From Candidatus Omnitrophota bacterium (GTDB lineage Bacteria; Omnitrophota; Gorgyraeia; Gygaellales; Profunditerraquicolaceae), in the NCBI GenBank assembly GCA_029571225.1, contig JAKPTF010000047.1:1-37122 (forward strand): DNA of 37,122 bases. Direction: 5' to 3'. The stretch's first letter is position 1, and each line of letters starts with the position of its first letter. This document shows positions 7,532 to 14,487 of the stretch, in pieces. A model generated the notes under the pieces. The model was not told the DNA's origin and did no database searches. It saw nothing but the letters and a program-made list of their open reading frames with translations. The position numbers and the translations under genes were made by a program.

Positions 7532-8145
7532 TTCTGGAAACCATTGTCGTGGGCGCGATAGAGACGAATTGCTATGTCGTTGCCGCCGGGAAGAACAGGG
7601 AGGCGCTGGTGATAGACCCGGGCGCTGACGCCGGCCAGATCAAGAAGGCGCTGTCGCGCCATAGCTGTACGGCGGGCCTGGTCGTCAATACGCACGGCCA
7701 CTACGATCATATCGGCGCTGACGGCGATTTCGGCGTGCCGGTTGCCGTGCATCGCAGCGACGCGGATATGCTCTACGACGGCCGCAAGAATTATTCGGCG
7801 ATCTTCGGCATATCCTTCAAGGTGAAGAATCCCGTCAGGTACGTTGAAGACGGAGAACTTTTAGAGGTTGGGGGTGTGAGCCTGCGGGTATTGCATACGC
7901 CGGGCCATTCGCCGGGCGGGATCAGCCTTCTTCTGGAAAAGCCGCAGTCGGGCATCGTGTTCACCGGGGACGCGTTGTTCGCCGGCAGCATCGGGCGCAC
8001 GGACCTGGGAGGCAGCCAGGAGGCGCTTCTGCGGTCCATCAGGGAAAAACTGCTTGTCCTGCCGGATGAAACGGTCGTGTATCCGGGCCACGGCCCTTCG
8101 ACCACTATCGGGCAAGAGCGCAGGGGCAACCCGTTTTTATCATAA
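7528..8145 (+). CDS. Metallo-beta-lactamase-fold hydrolase (glyoxalase II-like)
   Basis: A 205-residue MBL-fold enzyme. The zinc motif T-H56-G-H58-Y-D60-H61 is intact, followed by LHTPGHSPGG (third histidine region), FTGDALFAGSIGRTDL (bridging aspartate) and YPGHGPST (last histidine). The opening ETIVVGAIETNCYVV is typical of the small YcbL/GloB-related hydrolases that act on thioesters such as hydroxyacyl-glutathione or related thiols. It lacks the C-terminal helical domain of full glyoxalase II. The substrate is uncertain. Starts inside the stop codon of the lipoprotein gene. Confidence 0.92.
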   Translation: MILETIVVGAIETNCYVVAAGKNREALVIDPGADAGQIKKALSRHSCTAGLVVNTHGHYDHIGADGDFGVPVAVHRSDADMLYDGRKNYSAIFGISFKVKNPVRYVEDGELLEVGGVSLRVLHTPGHSPGGISLLLEKPQSGIVFTGDALFAGSIGRTDLGGSQEALLRSIREKLLVLPDETVVYPGHGPSTTIGQERRGNPFLS

Positions 8146-8150
8146 AATAC

Positions 8151-9035
8151 ATGAAAGAATTAATCTTTTCGTTCCTTGATTTCCTGTCGGTCGAGCGCGG
8201 CCTGGCCAGGAACACGCTTTCTGCCTATCAGGACGACCTGGAGGCGTATGCGGCGTTCCTGTGCGGCAAGGGCAAGACCTTGTCGGCTACTACCAGGAAC
8301 GACGTCGTAAACTTCATGCTTTCCCAGAAGGACAATGGCATCGGCGCTTCGTCTATAGCCCGGCGGCTCGCGGCGATCAGGATGTTTTACCGGTTCCTGG
8401 TACGCGAGCGGGTCCTGCGCGAGGACCCGACGGGCCTTATAGATTCGCCGAAACTCTGGAAGAAGATACCCGATACGCTTTCCGTCAATGAGGTTGAGGC
8501 GCTTCTATCGCAGCCGGATGTCCGCAGCGCGCAGGGATTGCGCGACAGGGCAATTCTCGAGATAATGTACGCTACGGGCATGCGCGTTTCCGAGGTCGTG
8601 CACCTGAAGACAGGAGACCTTAATCTTGACGTCGGCTTCCTGCGGTGCGTCGGCAAGGGTAACAAGGAACGGGTTATTCCTCTGGGGAAAAAGGCCGTTG
8701 CCGCGGTCTCGAGGTATCTGGAAAAAGTCAGGCCCCGCCTGGTCAAGAACAAACAGTCGGATCATCTGTTCGTCAGCAGGCTGGGAGGGAGCATATCGCG
8801 CCAGTCTTTATGGAAACTGATCAAACGTTACGCGAGAGAGGCTCGCATCAAGAAGCCGATAAAGCCGCACATCCTGCGCCATTCGTTCGCGACGCACCTG
8901 CTGGAGCACGGGGCCGACCTGCGGTCGGTCCAGGAAATGCTCGGCCATTCGAACATATCTACCACGCAGATCTACACGCATGTAAACAGGGACCGCCTCA
9001 AGGCAGTCCATAAGATGTATCATCCCCGGCCATGA
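8151..9035 (+). CDS. xerD: Tyrosine site-specific recombinase XerC/XerD
   Basis: Xer recombinases resolve chromosome dimers at dif. The 294-residue protein has the N-terminal SAM-like core-binding domain (FLDFLSVERGLARNTLSAY) and a complete catalytic set: R145 in ATGMRVSEV, K169 in GKGNKERVIPL, H240 and R243 in HILRHSFATHLLEHG, H266 in MLGHSNISTTQIYTHV, and nucleophile Y275. The wording resembles XerD more than XerC, but with only one copy in view the assignment is tentative; it could be the sole Xer protein. The gene sits among housekeeping genes with no phage or integron features, which argues for a chromosomal Xer role. Confidence 0.93.
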   Translation: MKELIFSFLDFLSVERGLARNTLSAYQDDLEAYAAFLCGKGKTLSATTRNDVVNFMLSQKDNGIGASSIARRLAAIRMFYRFLVRERVLREDPTGLIDSPKLWKKIPDTLSVNEVEALLSQPDVRSAQGLRDRAILEIMYATGMRVSEVVHLKTGDLNLDVGFLRCVGKGNKERVIPLGKKAVAAVSRYLEKVRPRLVKNKQSDHLFVSRLGGSISRQSLWKLIKRYAREARIKKPIKPHILRHSFATHLLEHGADLRSVQEMLGHSNISTTQIYTHVNRDRLKAVHKMYHPRP

Positions 9036-10360
9036 AAACGTATCTCGCACGGCTTCCCCAGGACTTTATGTCATTGATCGACGCGGCAGGCGCTCTGGCC
9101 AGCGCGCGCAATGAAACCGCGTATCTCGTCGGCGGGTTTGTGCGCGACCTGATCCTGGGTGGCAGGAACTTTGACCTTGATATCGTGGTGGAGGGTGATG
9201 GGATCGCATTCAGCCACGAGTATGCCCGCCGCCTGCAGGGGAGGGTCACATCCCATCACCGGTTCGGCACCGCCACGGTTTACCTGGCGCATCACCTGAA
9301 GGTTGACATAGCAACGGCGCGCAAAGAAACCTATCCGCAGCCCGCGCATCTGCCGGTCGTGCAGCCTGGCTCCCTGCGCGATGACCTGTTCAGAAGGGAT
9401 TTCACGGTCAACGCGATGGCCTTGCAGATCTCTGGCAGTGAATCAGGCCGGCTGATAGATTTTTTCGGCGGCAGGAAGGATCTGGAGGACGGAATTCTTC
9501 GGGTTTTGCATCCGGTCAGCTTTATCGACGATCCTACGCGGATACTGCGCGGCATCAGGTTCGAGCAGCGTTTTGGTTTTATCTTCGAACGGCACACATT
9601 GGGCCTTTTGCGCAGCGCCCTGCGGCAATCCATGCTTGAGCGCGTCGAGCCGCAGCGCCTGCGGGATGAGGTGATCCTGCTTTTGAAGGAGGATTCGCCG
9701 CGCAAGGCGATTCGCAGGGTCGCGGCCCTTGCGGGATTATCGTTCATCAGCCCGAAACTTCGGCCAGACCCGGACATGATGCGGACCCTTGCGCAGATCG
9801 AACGGAGGATCCCCTGGTTCCAGGCCCATGCGTCATGCGCGCGGCCGATCGAAAAATGGCTTGTTTATTTTATGGGGCTGGTCGGAGGGTTATCCGTGCC
9901 GGACATCCATGCGGTCTGCAGGCGCTTTGTGTTCCGCAAGGCGGACGAAAAAAGGATCGTTTCGTGCGTCGAGGTTTGCAATAAGGCCGTCGCCGCGCTG
10001 GCTAAAAAGGATTTACGGCGTTCGGAGGCCTTTCATATCCTCGACCCCTTGAGCTATGAAGTGATCATCCTGATGCTGTCGCGCACGGACCGGAAGCTTG
10101 TCCTGGGCCGCATCATGGAATTCCTGAAGTTTACCAGCGGAACCAAAATTTCAGTTTCGGGCCATGACCTCGGTGCGTGCGGCCTGAAGCCCGGGCCGCA
10201 TTATCAGCGGATACTGAAGACAGTTCTGAGCGCAAAGCTCGACGGCAGGGCGCCGGACAAATCCTCGGAGCTGCGCCTTGCCAGGCAGCTGGCGCGGGAG
10301 GAGATGAATAGAAAGGGACAACAGCATGCTTCGTCACGAACGCGTCAAACAGGCGATTAA
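9032..10360 (+). CDS. cca: tRNA nucleotidyltransferase / poly(A) polymerase family (CCA-adding)
   Basis: A class II nucleotidyltransferase of 442 residues. The head domain carries YLVGGFVRDLILGG (GG motif, residues 33-39), the metal-binding D48-L-D50 in FDLDIVVEGDG, and RRDFTVNAMAL. The neck motif is DDPTRILRGIRFEQRFGF, followed by the base-recognition segment ERVEPQRLRDEV. Relatives include full CCA-adding enzymes, CC- or A-adding enzymes and poly(A) polymerases, which cannot be separated by eye. The tRNA-Pro gene upstream lacks an encoded CCA, so such an activity is needed. It overlaps xerD by four bases and rbfA by 35 bases. Confidence 0.9.
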   Translation: MKTYLARLPQDFMSLIDAAGALASARNETAYLVGGFVRDLILGGRNFDLDIVVEGDGIAFSHEYARRLQGRVTSHHRFGTATVYLAHHLKVDIATARKETYPQPAHLPVVQPGSLRDDLFRRDFTVNAMALQISGSESGRLIDFFGGRKDLEDGILRVLHPVSFIDDPTRILRGIRFEQRFGFIFERHTLGLLRSALRQSMLERVEPQRLRDEVILLLKEDSPRKAIRRVAALAGLSFISPKLRPDPDMMRTLAQIERRIPWFQAHASCARPIEKWLVYFMGLVGGLSVPDIHAVCRRFVFRKADEKRIVSCVEVCNKAVAALAKKDLRRSEAFHILDPLSYEVIILMLSRTDRKLVLGRIMEFLKFTSGTKISVSGHDLGACGLKPGPHYQRILKTVLSAKLDGRAPDKSSELRLARQLAREEMNRKGQQHASSRTRQTGD

Positions 10361-10694
10361 GAGGGAAGTCAGCCTCATCATCGCGAACGAACTGATGGAT
10401 CCACGTATGGGTTTTGTCACGATAACGGCGGTGGATTTGAGCCCGGATATGAGGTATGCCAAGGTGAGCTACAGCGTCATGGGCAGTGTAGAGCAGCATA
10501 AGCAGACCAAGGGGGCGCTGGAGTCAGCGCTCGGACTGATCCGGACGCTCGTTGCTGAACGGGTGCAGCTGCGTTTTGCGCCTGAGATCAGCTTCCATGA
10601 GGACCTTTCAACCGAATACTCCGCGCATATGCAGGAGGTCTTTGAGAAGCTAAAGGACCTTGACGGACCCCAGAAACGCAAAAAAGAGGAATGA
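10326..10694 (+). CDS. rbfA: Ribosome-binding factor A
   Basis: RbfA is a KH-fold protein that helps mature the 5' end of 16S rRNA in the 30S subunit. The 122-residue sequence begins with the typical RHERVKQAIKREVSLIIANEL, continues with DPRMGFVTITAVDLSPDMRYAKVSYSV, and contains the RFAPEISFHEDLS strand that carries the family signature. It begins 35 bases inside the 3' end of the nucleotidyltransferase gene. In many bacteria rbfA follows infB; here infB is not upstream. Confidence 0.95.
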   Translation: MLRHERVKQAIKREVSLIIANELMDPRMGFVTITAVDLSPDMRYAKVSYSVMGSVEQHKQTKGALESALGLIRTLVAERVQLRFAPEISFHEDLSTEYSAHMQEVFEKLKDLDGPQKRKKEE

Positions 10695-10695
10695 T

Positions 10696-11688
10696 ATGAG
10701 CATGCGATCCTGTATCAAGTTGATCGAAAAATACAAGCGGTTCCTGATAACGAGCCACACGAACATGGAGGGGGATGCGATCGGCTCCGAGCTTGCGTTT
10801 GCGTTCCTGCTCAGGAGACTTGGCAAGACGCCGTTGATCGTCAATGAAGACGATATCCCTTACGGCTATGACTTCCTTCCTGGGACTCGGGCGGTTACCA
10901 GGTACAATCGGTCCGCCGGGCGTATCAGCTTCGATTGTTTTGTGGCGCTTGATTGTTCCGACCTGCACAGGACAGGGGAGGTGTACCGTCTCAACGACGT
11001 GAACAAGCCAGTCCTTAATATAGACCATCATGTGTCCAACGGGTATTTTGGCACGGTCAACTGGGTCGATCCGCATGCGTGCTGTGCCTGCGAGCTTGTC
11101 TGGAGGCTTTATAAGAAGCTGCGCATTCCGATTAGCCGGGACGCGGCGCTTGCCCTGTACGCCGGTGTCGTAACGGATACAGGATCGTTCAGGTATGCGA
11201 ACACGACGTCGCAAACCCATGTGATCGCGGCTGAGCTGGTGGCAACGGGTATCGACGTGGCTGCCGTGTACCGGAACATTTACGCCAGCATACCGTACGA
11301 GGACCTGAAACTTCTCGCCTCCATATTGCCGACCATGCGGCGTTCCGACGACGGCAGGATCGTATGGTTCGAGGTCAGCAAGGAAATCCTTAAGAAGCAG
11401 AAGAAGATATTTTTTGATTTGAGCGAGAACATATTGAATTTCGGCCGCAGCCTCAAAGGCGCTGAGGTAGTGATCCTGTTCAAGGAGAATGTTGCCTCCA
11501 GGGGAGAAGTGCGCGTGAATTTCCGCTCGCACGGCCTTGTGGATGTCAATGCGGTTGCCAGAGAATTCGGAGGAGGGGGCCACCGGACTGCCAGCGGGGC
11601 GACTGTTACCGGGACTCTGCCCGGCATCAGGCGCCTGGTCCTGGCTTCGGTAAGGAAGGCTTTTAATGCGTGTCGTCCGCGATCTTAA
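10696..11688 (+). CDS. nrnA: DHH/DHHA1 phosphoesterase, NrnA-like oligoribonuclease/pAp phosphatase
   Basis: NrnA-type enzymes degrade nano-RNAs and may hydrolyse 3'-phosphoadenosine 5'-phosphate. The DHH domain shows SHTNMEGDAIGSELA, VALDCSDLHRTGE, NIDHHVSNG (the DHH triad) and YAGVVTDTGSFRYANT. The DHHA1 domain ends with the glycine-rich substrate motif FGGGGHRTASGAT. I chose the ATG at 10696 rather than the track start at 10660, because it lies one base after the rbfA stop with an AGAGGA ribosome binding site at 10685-10690, whereas the upstream start would overlap rbfA by 35 bases. The protein is then 330 residues. It overlaps ribF by 23 bases. Confidence 0.9.
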   Translation: MSMRSCIKLIEKYKRFLITSHTNMEGDAIGSELAFAFLLRRLGKTPLIVNEDDIPYGYDFLPGTRAVTRYNRSAGRISFDCFVALDCSDLHRTGEVYRLNDVNKPVLNIDHHVSNGYFGTVNWVDPHACCACELVWRLYKKLRIPISRDAALALYAGVVTDTGSFRYANTTSQTHVIAAELVATGIDVAAVYRNIYASIPYEDLKLLASILPTMRRSDDGRIVWFEVSKEILKKQKKIFFDLSENILNFGRSLKGAEVVILFKENVASRGEVRVNFRSHGLVDVNAVAREFGGGGHRTASGATVTGTLPGIRRLVLASVRKAFNACRPRS

Positions 11689-12568
11689 GAGTTTACGCGC
11701 ATGCCGCCGCGCGGTCCTTGCCATCGGGGTATTCGACGGCGTTCACCTCGCCCACCGGCTGATCATCAATGCGTGCGTGCGCCGCGCCAGGCGCATCGGC
11801 GGTAGTTCCGTCGTTATGACGTTCTGGCCGCATCCCCGCGGACAGAAAACCCTGTATTCTCTTGAGCATCGGCTTCGCCTGCTTTCCCATCTGGGAGTCG
11901 ATACCTGCGTGGTCGTGCCGTTCAACGGCGCTTTCAGCCGCATGAGCCCTGAGTCATTTGTCAAAAAGATCGTCTGTGAACGATTAAAAGCATACGCCGT
12001 CTATGTGGGAGAGAATTTTCGCTTCGGCAGGAATGCCGCCGGGGACGCCGCTTTATTGGCGCGGCTGTGCGCGGGTTGTCATGTCAGGGTCAGTATTTCA
12101 AGGACGGTCAGGGTTAACGGCACTGCCATCAGCAGTTCTCATATCCGCCGGCTCATCGCCGGTGGTAATCTTGCGTCCGCTGCCCGGTTGTTGTGCGCGC
12201 CGGTGAGCGTGTACGGCCATGTCGTCGAAGGGACAGGCAAGGGCAGGGAGCTTGGTTTCCCTACGGCAAACATAGATCCGCATCACGAGGTGACTCCGCC
12301 AGCCGGAGTTTATGCGGTGCGCGTCTTCTTCGACTCGACCTCGGCAAAAGGTGTGTGTTCTATCGGCACGCGGCCGACGTTCGATCGACGCGCGACCGAC
12401 CCAGTCATCGAGGTGCATATCTTAGGACTCACGAAGGACCTGTACGGCAAATATCTTGAAGCGCAATTCATAGCAAAACTCCGCGATCAACGGCCGTTTC
12501 GTTCCGCCTCCGCCCTCATACGCCAGATCAGGCGCGATATCTTAAAAGCAAAAAAAATCCTTTCATAA
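11666..12568 (+). CDS. ribF: Bifunctional riboflavin kinase / FAD synthetase
   Basis: RibF phosphorylates riboflavin to FMN and adenylylates FMN to FAD, finishing the pathway started by the operon at the left end. The 300-residue protein has the FAD synthetase domain first (IGVFDGVHLAHR, GENFRFGRNAAGD, SSSHIRRLIAGG) and the riboflavin kinase domain second (GTGKGRELGFPTANI, PAGVYAV, SIGTRPTFDRR, and DLYGKYLEAQFIAKLRDQ). A strong AAGGAAGG site at 11652-11659 precedes the ATG by 6 bases. It is the last gene before the 149-base gap that holds the mraZ promoter. Confidence 0.96.
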   Translation: MRVVRDLKSLRACRRAVLAIGVFDGVHLAHRLIINACVRRARRIGGSSVVMTFWPHPRGQKTLYSLEHRLRLLSHLGVDTCVVVPFNGAFSRMSPESFVKKIVCERLKAYAVYVGENFRFGRNAAGDAALLARLCAGCHVRVSISRTVRVNGTAISSSHIRRLIAGGNLASAARLLCAPVSVYGHVVEGTGKGRELGFPTANIDPHHEVTPPAGVYAVRVFFDSTSAKGVCSIGTRPTFDRRATDPVIEVHILGLTKDLYGKYLEAQFIAKLRDQRPFRSASALIRQIRRDILKAKKILS

Positions 12569-12652
12569 ACTCCCTGATTATACTATTTCCATGCCTTCAG
12601 GCAACATAAACCACTATATATTGTATGCCAATATTTTATGTAAATATTTGTC

Positions 12653-12681
12653 TTGACAAAATAGCCGTTTCTTCATACAAT
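12653..12681 (+). promoter_or_regulatory. Near-consensus sigma70-type promoter for the dcw cluster (Pmra)
   Basis: A perfect -35 TTGACA (12653-12658) and a -10 TACAAT (12676-12681) are separated by 17 bases. Upstream, 12611-12650 is strongly AT-rich with A/T tracts and an imperfect palindrome (CAATATTT...AAATATTTG), which could act as an UP element. The predicted start near 12688 would place the three MraZ-type repeats at the very beginning of the transcribed region. No good intrinsic terminator for ribF is visible in the 84 bases before the promoter; the TGCC-TTCA-GGCA hairpin at 12592-12603 has no T-run. Confidence 0.85.
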
Positions 12682-12690
12682 TAGTCTATC

Positions 12691-12720
12691 AAGTGGGGAA
12701 AAGTGGAGTAAAGTGGTATG
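12691..12720 (+). promoter_or_regulatory. MraZ operator: three tandem 10-bp AAGTGG repeats
   Basis: Three direct repeats with an exact 10-base period abut one another: AAGTGGGGAA (12691-12700), AAGTGGAGTA (12701-12710) and AAGTGGTATG (12711-12720). The last three bases of the third repeat are the mraZ start codon. MraZ proteins are known to bind helically phased repeats containing a GTGG/TGGG core in front of their own gene (E. coli TGGGN repeats, mollicute AAAGTG repeats), so this is very probably the autoregulatory operator. The second repeat also supplies the only Shine-Dalgarno-like sequence (TGGAG, 12704-12708). Confidence 0.88.
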
Positions 12721-13158
12721 TTTTACGGAGAATTTTTTCACTCAATAGACCGGAAAGGACGTCTTATCCTTCCGTCCAAATTCCGCGAAGCGGCCAAGGC
12801 CAACTTCGTCGAGAAGTTCTTTGTTACGCGGGGATTGGATACATGCCTTTTTATGTTTTCCGAGGAGGAATGGCGCAGCCAGGAGACGAAGTTCAAGTCC
12901 ATGCCTTTTACTAAACAGGAATCCCGCGTCTTCAACCGTCTTTATTTTTCAGGAGCGGTCGACGTGGTTCCAGACCGCCAGGGAAGGATCCTTTTGCCAC
13001 AGTTCCAGAAGGAATACGCGCAGATCAAGAAGGATGTTGTCATCGTTGGCGTTTCGAACAGGATAGAAATCTGGGGCGCGGAGAAGTGGAAGGAATTCTT
13101 CGGCACCTGGAAACAGTCGTTCGAAGAGATAGCCGAAAAATTGGTTGAAAGCCAATAA
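12718..13158 (+). CDS. mraZ: Transcriptional regulator MraZ
   Basis: MraZ is an AbrB-like DNA-binding regulator that represses the dcw promoter by binding repeats upstream of its own gene. The 146-residue protein has two swapped-hairpin repeats: the first MFYGEFFHSIDRKGRLILPSKFRE and the second FSGAVDVVPDRQGRILLPQFQKEY, each with the characteristic D-x-x-G-R-(I/L)-x-L-P. It then has IVGVSNRIEIWGAEKW. It is the first gene of the dcw cluster. Three matching operator repeats lie immediately upstream and run into its start codon. Its stop TAA overlaps the rsmH ATG by one base. Confidence 0.97.
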   Translation: MFYGEFFHSIDRKGRLILPSKFREAAKANFVEKFFVTRGLDTCLFMFSEEEWRSQETKFKSMPFTKQESRVFNRLYFSGAVDVVPDRQGRILLPQFQKEYAQIKKDVVIVGVSNRIEIWGAEKWKEFFGTWKQSFEEIAEKLVESQ

Positions 13159-14066
13159 TGGTCATCATGACAGAACAGATACACACGCCGGTAATGCTCG
13201 AGGAGGTGCTCGCGTATCTCGACCTGCGGCCTGGCAAGGTCATCGTGGACGCCACGGTCGGGATGGGCGGCCATGCTCTGGAGATCGTCAAGCGGATCGC
13301 CCCCACGGGCAGGCTCATCGCTATTGACCGTGATAAGGAGTCGCTGGGCCTGGCGCAGGAGCGGCTGAAGGACTATAGCGGCATAGTCGAATTCGTGTAC
13401 GGGAATTTCTCCGACATACAGGAGATCGTAAAACGCTTGAACGTTTCCGCGATAGATGGTATAGTACTTGATCTTGGCGTTTCGATGTTCCAGTTGATGC
13501 AGCCGGACAGGGGCTTCAGCTTTACCCGGGAAGGCCCGCTCGATATGCGCCTTGACCGCAACAGTTATATTTCGGCGTACGACCTGGTGAACAACCTAAA
13601 CGAAGACGAGATTTCCAACCTCCTATGGTCGTTTGGCCAGGAACGTTGGCATAACAGGATTGCGCGCCGGTTGGTCGAAGAACGCCAGAAACACCCTATT
13701 ACGACGACAGCCGAATTGAGCGATATAGTCATGCACGCGATACCGCCGCGTTTCAGGAAGTTTCATTACCGGATTCATCCGGCCACTCGGACCTTTCAGG
13801 CCGTGCGCATAGCTGTCAACCGCGAGCTGGAAGCGCTCGAACAGGTCCTGGCAAGGACGCTTCCGCTTCTGGCGCCGGGAGGCAGGATTTGTGTCATCGC
13901 ATTCCATTCGCTCGAGGACCGGGTGGTCAAGTGGGCGTTCCGTAAAGCGGCTGCAGCCGGCACGGTAAGGATACTGACGCCCAAGCCCCTGACGCCGCAG
14001 GAAGCGCAGGTGCGGGCGAACCCGTCGAGCCGAAGTTCTAAATTCAGGGCAGCGGAGAAGATATGA
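13158..14066 (+). CDS. rsmH: 16S rRNA (cytosine(1402)-N(4))-methyltransferase RsmH
   Basis: RsmH (MraW) methylates N4 of C1402 in the ribosomal P site using S-adenosylmethionine. The 302-residue protein has the opening IHTPVMLEEVLAYL, the SAM-binding IVDATVGMGGHALEI and LIAIDRDKESLGLA, the DGIVLDLGVSMFQL motif, and near the C-terminus RICVIAFHSLEDRVVKWAF. The start could also be the ATG at 13167 (MTEQIHTPV), nine bases further in; both fit. It follows mraZ and precedes ftsL, the standard dcw order, with a 4-base ATGA overlap to ftsL. Confidence 0.97.
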   Translation: MVIMTEQIHTPVMLEEVLAYLDLRPGKVIVDATVGMGGHALEIVKRIAPTGRLIAIDRDKESLGLAQERLKDYSGIVEFVYGNFSDIQEIVKRLNVSAIDGIVLDLGVSMFQLMQPDRGFSFTREGPLDMRLDRNSYISAYDLVNNLNEDEISNLLWSFGQERWHNRIARRLVEERQKHPITTTAELSDIVMHAIPPRFRKFHYRIHPATRTFQAVRIAVNRELEALEQVLARTLPLLAPGGRICVIAFHSLEDRVVKWAFRKAAAAGTVRILTPKPLTPQEAQVRANPSSRSSKFRAAEKI

Positions 14067-14458
14067 AAGTATCCAGGTTCCTGGCCGTCTTGATCTCGGT
14101 GACAGTTTTGTCTCTCGTGTATGTCTGGCAGCAGAACGAGATCCTGCGTCTGGCGTACGAGAGGCAGAAGAACTACGCTTTCTTTCAGGATTTGCTTGAT
14201 GCGAATTCCTCTTTGCGCTATAATCTAACTCATAATACCTCTGTGACAAAGATAGCCGGCAGGATTTCTCAAGAGAGCGATTTCACGATGCCCGATAATT
14301 ATTGTCTTGTGAAGGTTCCAGCGCCGGCACGTCAGACTTGGTACGCGCAGGGGTATACCGGTAGGAAACAGACGCTGGTGTCCCGGGTGTTCGGAATCAG
14401 GCGCCAGGCAGAGGCAAAAACGATCGACACTGCTGTCCGGTCTCTTCCCCGCGATTGA
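14063..14458 (+). CDS. ftsL: FtsL-like cell division protein
   Basis: A 131-residue small bitopic protein. It has a short cytoplasmic start (MKVSR), one transmembrane helix (about residues 6-22) and a following helical, coiled-coil-prone stretch (WQQNEILRLAYERQKNYAFFQDLLDANSSL). The C-terminal third is basic and longer than in many FtsL proteins. FtsL sequences are poorly conserved, so the call rests on topology and on its place between rsmH and ftsI. In that role it would form a complex with FtsB-like and FtsQ partners and activate FtsW/FtsI. A good site (CGGAGAAG) precedes the ATG. Confidence 0.75.
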   Translation: MKVSRFLAVLISVTVLSLVYVWQQNEILRLAYERQKNYAFFQDLLDANSSLRYNLTHNTSVTKIAGRISQESDFTMPDNYCLVKVPAPARQTWYAQGYTGRKQTLVSRVFGIRRQAEAKTIDTAVRSLPRD

Positions 14459-14487
14459 CGGGGAGGAGCCATTAACTTTAAACTCGT

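Noticed and set aside
8151-9035. Xer-type recombinase as evidence of a mobile element
   Set aside because: The neighbours are all housekeeping genes with overlapping frames, and there are no flanking repeats, att-like duplications or phage genes. A chromosomal Xer role is simpler, even with a tRNA gene in the same operon.
10588-11724. 378-aa reverse-strand ORF
   Set aside because: Lies fully opposite rbfA/nrnA/ribF, whose conserved motifs are clear; no recognisable domain on the reverse strand.
12592-12603. Hairpin TGCC-TTCA-GGCA after ribF
   Set aside because: Four-base-pair stem without a following T-run; not a credible terminator.
12619-12646. dif-like half site (TTATGTAAATA) in the mraZ upstream region
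   Set aside because: Only one arm resembles a Xer site; the other arm does not match, and AT-rich promoter DNA explains it.
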